DNA from: DTDX01 sp964608455
Lineage (GTDB): Archaea > Thermoproteota > Bathyarchaeia > 40CM-2-53-6 > DTDX01
Reading direction: 5' to 3'
Length of the DNA: 36,504 bases
Assembly: GCA_964608455.1 (NCBI GenBank)
Contig: CAZSNM010000012.1
Span: 1 to 36,504 of the forward strand
The position numbers and the translations under genes were made by a program. The notes under the pieces were generated by a model that was not told where the DNA came from, made no database searches, and saw nothing but the letters and a program-made list of their open reading frames with translations. This document shows positions 23,461-30,267 of the stretch, piece after piece. Positions within the stretch are counted from its first letter, which is position 1. Each line of letters begins with the position of its first letter.

Positions 23461-24381
23461 TTAGGTTTCACCGCATAACCTTAATATTCTATTCCAGTTT
23501 TCTTCAACATAATGCTTTATTTCTTCAAGATCCTTTTTAAATTCTGGTTTAAATAAATGCCTAAATCTACCTTGAACCTTTAAAAATTCCTCTATAGGTA
23601 AAGGCTTTGGCACCTTAATATTTAACTTATATTTCCCTTTTTCATACTCGTAAATTGGGAAATATCTAGTTAAAACTGCTAATCTAGCTATTTTAATAGT
23701 ATCTTTAGGTTCATAACGCCAACCTAAAGGGCATGGCGCTAAAACATTTATTACTGCCGGTCCATCAACCTCTATTGCCTTTCTAACTTTCATTAAAAAA
23801 TCTCCCCAATATGCAGGTGTAGCTGTAGCAGCATATTCAATTCCATGAGCTATGCATATTCCAATGAAATCTTTTTTCCATTCAGGTTTCCCAGGAATCT
23901 TTGTTCCAGCTGGGCTTGTTGTTGTAGCCGCACCTTTTGGTGTAGCTCCTGATCTTTGTATCCCGGTATTCATATAAGCTTCATTATCATGGCATATATA
24001 TACGAAATCATGACCTCTTTCTAATGCTCCTGAAATAGCTTGAATTCCTATATCGTATGTTCCACCGTCTCCACATATAGCAATAACATCAACTTTATCT
24101 TTTAAAACTCCTTTTTTTCTAAGGATTTTAAATGCAGCTTCAACTCCGCTTGCTACAGCAGCACCATTTTCAAATGCTACATGAACCCATGGAACTTTCC
24201 ATGCTGTATGAGGGTAAATGCTGCTTGAAACTTCAAGGCATCCTGTAGTACTGACAATTACAGTTGGTCCCCTTAAAACTTTAGTTATCATTCTAACAGA
24301 AATTGGTTGAGCGCAGCCAGCGCATAATCTATGCCCTGGACTAAACAATTCTTCTTTAGGTAAATCCTTTAAAGCATACAT
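23461..24381 (-). CDS. porB: Pyruvate:ferredoxin oxidoreductase beta subunit
   Basis: The TPP-binding subunit (306 residues). The cluster motif GHRLCAGCAQPISVRM gives the C-x2-C pair, with a third cysteine in NVLAPCPLGW. The TPP/Mg motif is CGDGGTYDIG followed by HDNEAYMNTGIQRSGATP. It starts directly at the end of porA (adjacent bases), as the last gene of porGDAB. The heterotetramer converts pyruvate and CoA to acetyl-CoA, CO2 and reduced ferredoxin, or the reverse in carbon fixation. A 2-oxoisovalerate enzyme is possible, but the beta-subunit motifs read as pyruvate type. Confidence 0.95.
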   Translation of the reverse strand: MYALKDLPKEELFSPGHRLCAGCAQPISVRMITKVLRGPTVIVSTTGCLEVSSSIYPHTAWKVPWVHVAFENGAAVASGVEAAFKILRKKGVLKDKVDVIAICGDGGTYDIGIQAISGALERGHDFVYICHDNEAYMNTGIQRSGATPKGAATTTSPAGTKIPGKPEWKKDFIGICIAHGIEYAATATPAYWGDFLMKVRKAIEVDGPAVINVLAPCPLGWRYEPKDTIKIARLAVLTRYFPIYEYEKGKYKLNIKVPKPLPIEEFLKVQGRFRHLFKPEFKKDLEEIKHYVEENWNRILRLCGET

Positions 24382-25560
24382 TTATTCTCTCACCCCTACA
24401 AATTTAACTTTTTCCTCAATTTTACCCGTTTTAGCAGCTTTTAAACCTAAATTAAATATTTCCTCTATTTCGCTTGGAGTTATTTCTCTTCCACCTAATC
24501 CATAAATTATATTAACAACTGGAATTATTTTTTCTTCATTAAATAATGTTGCAACAATATCGCTGCATAAAGGTCCAAAGGGAGCGCCAAAACTTAGGGT
24601 TCTATCTAAAACAGCTAAGCTTTTAACATTTTCTAAAGCTTTAAAAATTTCTTTTGATGGAAAAGGTCTGAAAAGCCAAGGTTTTAAAACACCAACTTTT
24701 TTCCCTTCATTACGAAGTTTTTTAGCTACTTGCCTAACTAATCCTGCTGTGCTTCCTAAGCATACTATTGCAGTTTCAGCATCATCAAGCATAAATTCAT
24801 GAAGGTAACTATAAGCTCTTCCTGAAAGCTTTTCATATTCTTTAACTACATTTATATATTTTTCATAAGCTTTCTTCATAGCTTCCTCTTGCTGTCTTTT
24901 CACCTCAAAATAGTAATCTGGAAGTGTAAGCGCTCCAAAAGTCATAGGCTCATTAGGATCAAGCTTATACTTTACTTTTCTAGTGGAAAGAAATTCTTCA
25001 ACTTCCTCATCCTCTAATACTTTTACATCCTCCATAGAATGGCTTATGGTAAAACCATCAAAGTTTACAGCTGTTGGTAAAAGAACATCTAAATCTTCGG
25101 AAAGTTTAAATGCTTGAATAATCCAATCGTAAGCTTCTTGAACATTTTCACAAAAAACTTGAATCCAACCGCAGTCTCTTGAACCCATCATATCTGAATG
25201 ATCGCAATGAATGTTTATTGGAGCTGATAAAGCTCTGTTAGTTACAGCCATAACAATTGGGCATCGTAAACCAGAAGCTATATAAAGCATTTCATGCATT
25301 AAAGCTAATCCTTGACTACATGTTGCTGTAAAAACTCTTGCTCCAGTTAAGCTTGCTCCTATGCAAGCTGACATGGCTGAATGCTCTGATTCAACGCATA
25401 TAAATTCTGTTTCAACCTCTCCATTCGCTACATATTCGCTAAATCTCTCAACTATTATAGTTTGGGGAGTAATTGGATAGGCTGCTACAACATCAACTTT
25501 AGATTGTTTAGCTGCATAAGCAGCAGCTTCATCACCGCTTAAACCAATTATTTTACTCAT
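24382..25560 (-). CDS. porA: Pyruvate:ferredoxin oxidoreductase alpha subunit
   Basis: A 392-residue alpha subunit. It begins GLSGDEAAAYAAKQSKVDVVAAYPITPQT, the pyrimidine-domain signature, and has FICVESEHSAMSACIGASLTGARVFTATCSQGL, where the S-E-H-S-A segment completes the TPP site. CDHSDMMGSRDCGWIQVFCENVQEA is characteristic of the pyruvate-specific type. The C-terminal domain contains KPWLFRPFPSKEI. Length is normal. It follows porD by 5 bp. Confidence 0.95.
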   Translation of the reverse strand: MSKIIGLSGDEAAAYAAKQSKVDVVAAYPITPQTIIVERFSEYVANGEVETEFICVESEHSAMSACIGASLTGARVFTATCSQGLALMHEMLYIASGLRCPIVMAVTNRALSAPINIHCDHSDMMGSRDCGWIQVFCENVQEAYDWIIQAFKLSEDLDVLLPTAVNFDGFTISHSMEDVKVLEDEEVEEFLSTRKVKYKLDPNEPMTFGALTLPDYYFEVKRQQEEAMKKAYEKYINVVKEYEKLSGRAYSYLHEFMLDDAETAIVCLGSTAGLVRQVAKKLRNEGKKVGVLKPWLFRPFPSKEIFKALENVKSLAVLDRTLSFGAPFGPLCSDIVATLFNEEKIIPVVNIIYGLGGREITPSEIEEIFNLGLKAAKTGKIEEKVKFVGVRE

Positions 25561-25565
25561 ATTTT

Positions 25566-25835
25566 TTACTCCTCAACCATTGTTATAGCTTTAACTGGGC
25601 ATTCTTCAGCGCATATACCGCAACCCTTACAATGATAGTAATCTACATCAACATGTTTTTCCAATCTTATAATGGATGCTTCTGGACAGTAAATCCAACA
25701 AATTAAACAATTAACACATTTATTTACATCAATAACAGGTTTAAAAGTTCTCCAATCTCCAGATCTATATTCAACAGCTGTTCCACCTTTAGGTATAACT
25801 CCACCAATAGGTATTTCTTTCCAATTAAGCTTCAA
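25566..25835 (-). CDS. porD: Pyruvate:ferredoxin oxidoreductase delta subunit (2x[4Fe-4S] ferredoxin)
   Basis: An 89-residue ferredoxin subunit. CVNCLICWIYCP and CKGCGICAEECP hold two [4Fe-4S] clusters that carry electrons out to soluble ferredoxin. It begins with a TTG whose TTGA overlaps the porG stop (25832-25835), so it is translationally coupled. All eight cysteines are in place. Confidence 0.94.
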   Translation of the reverse strand: MKLNWKEIPIGGVIPKGGTAVEYRSGDWRTFKPVIDVNKCVNCLICWIYCPEASIIRLEKHVDVDYYHCKGCGICAEECPVKAITMVEE

Positions 25836-26398
25836 TTTTTAATCGCCTCAACTTCTTCATATCCCATTTTTAATATTTCAATATTTTTCTCTAAAATTGG
25901 ACCTTTAAAACGTTCCTCTAAAACTTTAATTAAGGCATTTAAAGAAACTAAAGGTTCAGCTTTAATTAAAGCCCCTAAAACAGCTGTGTTAGCAGCTTTA
26001 TCATTTCCTAAAACCTTTAAAGATATTTTTGTTGCATTAACCTTGAAAGCTTCAATATTTTTTTGCTTTAATTTTTCAAGAAATCCTTCAGAAAAAGGTT
26101 TAAAAGCATTTAAAATCATTTTTCCCCCATTTTTAATTCCTTCGCTTACATCAATTAAACCAATTAATGTTGGATCAACCACAATTACTATATTTGGCTC
26201 ATAAATTGGGCTATGAACCTCTATGGGTTCATCACTTATTCTTGTATATCCTTTCATAGCTGAACCTAATCTTTCTGGACCAAATTCTGGAAAAGCTTGA
26301 GCATGTTTCCCTTCAGCGATAGCTGCTAAAGCTAATAATCTGCTTACAGTAATAATTCCTTGCCCTGCTCTTCCATGCCATCTTATTTCATTAAGCAA
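25832..26398 (-). CDS. porG: Pyruvate:ferredoxin oxidoreductase gamma subunit
   Basis: A 188-residue gamma subunit and the first gene of the porGDAB operon. It starts EIRWHGRAGQGIITVSRLLA, the G-R-x-G-Q-G glycine-rich motif, and continues AFPEFGPERLGSAMKGYTRIS and ANTAVLGALIKAEP, all typical. The ATG at 26398 has AGGAGG-type sequence upstream (on the minus strand, about 26405-26412). The promoter lies in the 278-bp gap shared with the divergent metallophosphoesterase gene. Confidence 0.94.
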   Translation of the reverse strand: MLNEIRWHGRAGQGIITVSRLLALAAIAEGKHAQAFPEFGPERLGSAMKGYTRISDEPIEVHSPIYEPNIVIVVDPTLIGLIDVSEGIKNGGKMILNAFKPFSEGFLEKLKQKNIEAFKVNATKISLKVLGNDKAANTAVLGALIKAEPLVSLNALIKVLEERFKGPILEKNIEILKMGYEEVEAIKN

Positions 26399-26615
26399 TT
26401 TTTAAATACCTCCTTAAACTTTAATGCTTTTAAATTTATGCACTTTACAGCTATATAACTATTATTTTTAAATCCTGTATTTATTCGAAACCTCAATTAC
26501 TTCATTGTTTTTCTTTAACATTAACATTAAATAACAAAAGCTTTTAAAATTTAAGATTTTAATTAAAAATGATAATGATAATAATTTTTCATAATATTTT
26601 TCTCTTCCCAAAAAA

Positions 26616-26623
26616 TTTATATA
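26616..26623 (+). promoter_or_regulatory. TATA box for the metallophosphoesterase gene
   Basis: TTTATATA lies 54 bp before the start of the gene at 26677, so transcription should begin near 26645 with a leader of about 30 nt. It is in the 278-bp divergent gap with porG. I see no other clear feature in that gap apart from A+T-rich repeats of ATGATA near 26569-26582. Confidence 0.5.
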
Positions 26624-26676
26624 TCGATTTCTTACATATTCTATCCAAGTTTAATTAAAATTTGGGTTGAAAAAGA

Positions 26677-27660
26677 ATGGGTATGATTAGATTAATTTTT
26701 GCTTCAGACCTTCATGGTTCAGATATATGCTTTAGAAAATTTATTTCAGCTGCTTTAACATATAAAGTTGATGTAGCTATTACAAGCGAGTTAACCGGTA
26801 AATTTATTGTTCCAGTAATTGAATATCCAGATGGAACCTATGAAGCTATATTTCAAGATACAACTATTAAAGTTAAACGTAAAGAAGAGTTAGAAGAAAA
26901 AGTTGAAAAAAATGCTAAAGCTGTAGGAATGTATACATACTATTTAAAATCTGAAGATTATGAAAGATTTTCTAAAGAATTTACCACTGCTAAAGCTGAA
27001 GAGAAACTTGGTTCAGAATTAGACAAAATATTTCATGAAAAAATTAGTGAAAGACTTACTGAATGGGTTAAGCTTGCAGAAGAAAAACTTGGAAATACAA
27101 ATATTAAATTCTTTATGATGCCTGGAAACGACGATTTTTCTTATGTAGATGAAATTATAGAAAGGTCCTCTTATGTAAAAAATTTAGAGGGAAAAGTTTA
27201 TGATATTGGAGATGGATGGCAACTTGGTGGAACAGGCTACTCTAATATTACTCCTTGGAAATGCCCAAGAGATGTCCCTGAAGATGAATTAATGAAAAGA
27301 TTAGAAAATATAGCTGCTCAAGTTAAAGATATGAATCATTTTGTTCTTCATACTCATTGTCCCCCATATGATACAAAGCTTGATCAAGCCCCTCAATTAG
27401 ATGAAAACCTTAAAGTTGTTTATAAAGGCGGTGGAACAATGCTTGTTCCTGTAGGTTCAACAGCTGTCAGAAAATTTATTGAAAAATATCAGTTTCCTCT
27501 TGGTCTTCATGGACATATTCATGAATCAAGAGCTGTTGATAGAATAGGTAAAACTTTAATTATTAATCCTGGAAGCGAATATATAACTGGAACTTTAAGC
27601 GCTGTTTTAGTAAATTTGGATGAAAAAGGTGTAAAGGGATATAGATTTATTTTAGTTTAA
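26677..27660 (+). CDS. Calcineurin-like metallophosphoesterase
   Basis: A 327-residue two-metal phosphoesterase. The motif order is complete: FASDLHGSD (D-x-H) at residues 9-17, MPGNDDFSY (G-N-D), a histidine in VLHTHCPPYD, and GLHGHIHES (G-H-x-H). Between the first two motifs is an insertion of roughly 120 residues rich in lysine and glutamate, including EELEEKVEKNAKAVGMYTYY, not seen in minimal members of this fold. The substrate is unknown. ATG 26683 is an alternative start. A nucleotidyltransferase-like gene follows 68 bp downstream on the same strand. Confidence 0.88.
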   Translation: MGMIRLIFASDLHGSDICFRKFISAALTYKVDVAITSELTGKFIVPVIEYPDGTYEAIFQDTTIKVKRKEELEEKVEKNAKAVGMYTYYLKSEDYERFSKEFTTAKAEEKLGSELDKIFHEKISERLTEWVKLAEEKLGNTNIKFFMMPGNDDFSYVDEIIERSSYVKNLEGKVYDIGDGWQLGGTGYSNITPWKCPRDVPEDELMKRLENIAAQVKDMNHFVLHTHCPPYDTKLDQAPQLDENLKVVYKGGGTMLVPVGSTAVRKFIEKYQFPLGLHGHIHESRAVDRIGKTLIINPGSEYITGTLSAVLVNLDEKGVKGYRFILV

Positions 27661-27728
27661 GCCTTAATTCTTAATCTTTAACCTTTCCTAAAAACTAACT
27701 AATATTTTCCTATTGGAGGGGAATAAAG

Positions 27729-28517
27729 TTGGTTGATAAAAATATTGCAATCAATAAAGCTTTAGAAATGGTTAAGCTAGCTGAGGAAGCTGGAATACCA
27801 TTAAGAATAATTGGTGCTGTAGCAATATATATTCATTCACCAAACCGTGCCTATATTCATGAATCTTTAAAAAGAGAAATATCTGATGTAGACTTTATAT
27901 CCTATAGAAAATATTGGAAACAAATAAAAGAACTTTTTAGAAATAATAAATGGGATGAACCAGCAGCTTATATGATGGCTGTTGCTGATAGAAACATTTT
28001 TGTTTCTAAAGAATATGAGGGATTGCATTCAGATGTTTTTTATGATAAATTATCTTTCTGCCATGATATTCCTTTTGAAGGAAGATTAGAAAAAGATTAT
28101 CCAACAATTCCTTTAGCTGAGCTTCTTTTAGAAAAAATGCAAATAGTAAAAATTAATGAAAAAGATATAATTGATACTATTGTTTTGCTTGCAGAGCATG
28201 ATGTTGGAGAAAGCGATAAAGAAACAATAAATATTAATGTGATTGCTAAGCTTTTAGCTAAAGATTGGGGCTTCTACTATACAGTAACAACAAACCTAAA
28301 AAAAGTTGATGAATTTTTATCAAGTTATAATATTCCGGAAAATGATAAAAAAGATGCTAAAATGCGTATTGAAAAATTGATTGATGCAATTGAAAAGGAG
28401 CCGAAATCTATGGCATGGAAAATTAGGGCTAAAGTTGGTCCAAGCAAAAAATGGTATCGAGATTATATAGAAGAAGTTTCTAGACCTGTAAGTGGATTTA
28501 AATATGAAGAAGTTTAG
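27729..28517 (+). CDS. Nucleotidyltransferase-fold protein of unknown target
   Basis: A 262-residue protein. LRIIGAVAIYIHSPN (residues 25-39) followed by EISDVDFISYRKYWK (about 50-64) is the G-[GA]-x(n)-D-x-D arrangement of the minimal nucleotidyltransferase fold, as in AbiEii-type proteins and 'nucleotidyltransferase' domains of unknown substrate. LAELLLEKMQIVKINEKDIIDTIVLL is the conserved helix with K and D after the fold. The C-terminal ~100 residues are helical and end SGFKYEEV. The start is TTG 27729 behind GGAGGGG (27716-27722). No toxin-antitoxin partner lies beside it. Confidence 0.72.
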   Translation: MVDKNIAINKALEMVKLAEEAGIPLRIIGAVAIYIHSPNRAYIHESLKREISDVDFISYRKYWKQIKELFRNNKWDEPAAYMMAVADRNIFVSKEYEGLHSDVFYDKLSFCHDIPFEGRLEKDYPTIPLAELLLEKMQIVKINEKDIIDTIVLLAEHDVGESDKETININVIAKLLAKDWGFYYTVTTNLKKVDEFLSSYNIPENDKKDAKMRIEKLIDAIEKEPKSMAWKIRAKVGPSKKWYRDYIEEVSRPVSGFKYEEV

Positions 28518-28535
28518 AAAATATACTTGTATAAA

Positions 28536-29186
28536 TTAACCTTTTACATACCCCCCTTTAACATTAAGTTTAACTAAATAGTGCTCTCTAAAGAAGGATG
28601 GCTTCTTTAAAACTATAATACCTTTATAATCTACATTAAACAGTTTTAATCTTACCTTTTCAACTGAAATTTTTTTCTCAGAAATAACATTCAATAATTT
28701 ATCTATAATCATTTGATTGATTCTACCAAGCCTTAACTTCTTTTTTTGGCTTTCCTCATAAAATTCTTTGATTTTTTCCTCCATATACCATCTAGCTATA
28801 AGCAATCCTCCAGTAATAAAAATAATTATCATTAAAACATCATGAAGATTAAAAGTTATTACTTTTGGTAAAAGCGTATTTAAAGTAGCTAAAACAATCA
28901 TAATTAAAAAAGAAAGTGTTATTAACATGTTTAATATTGGAAGAATAGAGGTAAAACGGCGTAAGCTTGAAGACTTCCCTGGAAGGCTTAAAAGAAGCTC
29001 GATATCTCCCTTTAAGGTTTTCCATTTAAACTCAGGGATTTTCTTTTCTAAATTAAGCTTTTCAATATAATCTTGCAGCTCCTTAAGTCTTTTAAAGCGG
29101 CCCACTCTAACAGCATCTAAAATACATATGACATTAATATAGTTTTCAATTTCTTCAGGGATTTTATGCCTTTTTAAAAAAGGCAT
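28536..29186 (-). CDS. Two-helix membrane protein, unknown function
   Basis: A 216-residue protein with cytoplasmic-looking N- and C-terminal parts around two membrane helices: ILPILNMLITLSFLIMIVLA (about 83-102) and DVLMIIIFITGGLLIARWYM (about 119-138). The N-terminal 75 residues are helical and charged; the C-terminal 75 are basic with a beta-like end (VDYKGIIVLKKPSFFREHYLVKL). I recognise no family. The ATG and first codons form a perfect palindrome with the codons that follow (see findings). A TATA box is at 29233-29240. The upstream neighbour is the C/D box sRNA. Confidence 0.65.
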   Translation of the reverse strand: MPFLKRHKIPEEIENYINVICILDAVRVGRFKRLKELQDYIEKLNLEKKIPEFKWKTLKGDIELLLSLPGKSSSLRRFTSILPILNMLITLSFLIMIVLATLNTLLPKVITFNLHDVLMIIIFITGGLLIARWYMEEKIKEFYEESQKKKLRLGRINQMIIDKLLNVISEKKISVEKVRLKLFNVDYKGIIVLKKPSFFREHYLVKLNVKGGYVKG

Positions 29187-29232
29187 TTTTAACTCAACTT
29201 AATTAATTTTTAAATTTAAAAAACCCTAAGAA

Positions 29233-29240
29233 TTATATAA
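29233..29240 (-). promoter_or_regulatory. TATA box for the two-helix membrane protein
   Basis: TTATATAA, about 50 bp before the ATG at 29186, predicts transcription from around 29210. It lies downstream of the sRNA, so the membrane-protein gene need not share the sRNA transcript. Confidence 0.45.
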
Positions 29241-29295
29241 GCGTTTCCTTTAAGCTACTATTACTATTCCTAATGCTCCTAACCAATAAAATATA

Positions 29296-29367
29296 ATTTT
29301 ATCAGTCCGCCCATCGTTTTTAATCATAGCCTAAAGCTCATTTAAGGCTGAATTCATCATCTAAAAT
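29296..29367 (-). ncRNA. C/D box guide sRNA predicted to target 16S rRNA
   Basis: The minus strand has a complete archaeal C/D layout: C box ATGATGA (29360-29354), guide ATTCAGCCTTAA, D'-like ATGA (29341-29338), C' ATGATTA (29327-29321), guide AAAACGATGGGCGGA, D box CTGA (29305-29302). C to D spans 59 nt. The flanks ATTTTA and TAAAAT form a perfect 6-bp terminal stem. A TATA box 24 nt upstream of the C box fits the transcript start. By the five-nucleotide rule the D guide points to 16S C1402 (9 pairs, one G-U) and the D' guide to G902 (9 pairs), E. coli numbering, using archaeal 16S sequence from memory. D' is degenerate. Confidence 0.82.
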
Positions 29368-29384
29368 AATTTAAGTTATTTAAG

Positions 29385-29392
29385 CTTATAAA
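29385..29392 (-). promoter_or_regulatory. TATA box of the C/D box sRNA
   Basis: TTTATAAG on the minus strand, 24 nt before the C box, in the 36-bp gap after the stop of the ATP-cone/nuclease gene. The predicted start of transcription falls at 29362-29367, the first bases of the sRNA terminal stem. Confidence 0.65.
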
Positions 29393-29403
29393 CCTTCTTT
29401 TTA

Positions 29404-30267
29404 TTAATAAATTATTTTTTCAGCTTCCCTTTTTATTTCTAAAGCTTCATCCAAAGATACTCCTGTTTCCTCAACTATTTTTTCACAGCTTCTTTCTAAA
29501 ATATCATTTATAACTATTAAGTTTGCTGATGAAAACTTTTTTAAATCTATTTTTTTGATATTCGTTAATATTGTGATTGGATACAATTTTTTATTGTTTT
29601 CTATTAAAGTTTCTAACCCTTGATTTAAAGGATAACTCCATCCAATAATTTTCATTCCTTTGCATTTAGCATATTCTTTAGCTTCTTCAGAAAATTTTGT
29701 ATTTGTTACTAACCATGCTTCATCAAATTTTTCGCATAAACCTTTTCTCCATCCATCTTTTAAATCTAAAAATCTAGCATATGTATAAAGTGCTTCTTTA
29801 AGGCCTGTATATATACCCGTTAAATTATGATATTTGCACTCAACCATAATTCTTTTAATTTGGTTTCCATCATATTTTTCAGCTATAATATCTATCTCAT
29901 GTGTTACACATAATCCTTTAACAAGTTTTCTTAAAACAGTATTGTAACCTAAACTATTTAATATTTTAGAAAAAAAGGTTTCAAATGCGAAACCTTCAGG
30001 TCCAAGGTTCATAATTGCTTCCTTAAGCCTATATTTAACTCCTGCTACAACATTTTTTTCTTTAAGAAGCTTTAAAACCTCATTATAAATTTCTTTTGTT
30101 GTTATTCCATCATAAAGAATTTTTTCAATTTCTTTTATTATTTCTTCAGCTTCCTTTTTAGAAGCACCAGCTTTAATGCATGATTTTTCAATTTTTCTTG
30201 GATTATATAATTCTAGTTCTCCAGAGTTTTTCTTAACAAAAATTTTTTGTATATTTTTATCGCTCAA
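29404..30267 (-). CDS. ATP-cone fused to a PD-(D/E)XK (Mrr-like) nuclease domain
   Basis: A 287-residue two-domain protein. Residues 8-90 are an ATP-cone (KKNSGELELYNPRKIEKSCIKAGA; TKEIYNEVLKLL). Residues 92-210 are a restriction-endonuclease-like fold: F-E-T-F-F-S-K-I-L helix with E96, HEIDII (D126), VECKYH (E143, K145), then AWLVTNTKFSEEAKEYAKCKG. This gives a complete E...D...E-x-K site. The last ~40 residues (ILERSCEKIVEETGVSLDEALEIKREA) are helical. It overlaps AMP phosphorylase by 11 bp and is downstream of it, so the two are co-translated. The design suggests a nucleotide-gated nuclease; the target is unknown. Confidence 0.82.
   Translation of the reverse strand: MSDKNIQKIFVKKNSGELELYNPRKIEKSCIKAGASKKEAEEIIKEIEKILYDGITTKEIYNEVLKLLKEKNVVAGVKYRLKEAIMNLGPEGFAFETFFSKILNSLGYNTVLRKLVKGLCVTHEIDIIAEKYDGNQIKRIMVECKYHNLTGIYTGLKEALYTYARFLDLKDGWRKGLCEKFDEAWLVTNTKFSEEAKEYAKCKGMKIIGWSYPLNQGLETLIENNKKLYPITILTNIKKIDLKKFSSANLIVINDILERSCEKIVEETGVSLDEALEIKREAEKIIY

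Noticed and set aside
26565..26590. Short A+T repeats of ATGATA before the metallophosphoesterase gene, considered as C box or operator.
   Set aside because: No D box follows and there is no symmetry; it looks like low-complexity A+T sequence in a promoter region.
29250..29327. A 25-residue minus-strand frame (MIKNDGRTDKIIFYWLGALG...) with an upstream in-frame ATG and an intervening TAG, suggesting a tiny membrane protein or an amber/pyrrolysine readthrough.
   Set aside because: The start and the TAG lie inside the C/D box sRNA, whose boxes, stem and promoter explain these bases better. TAG is an ordinary stop for other genes here (for example at 7438 and 28517), so pyrrolysine use is not supported.
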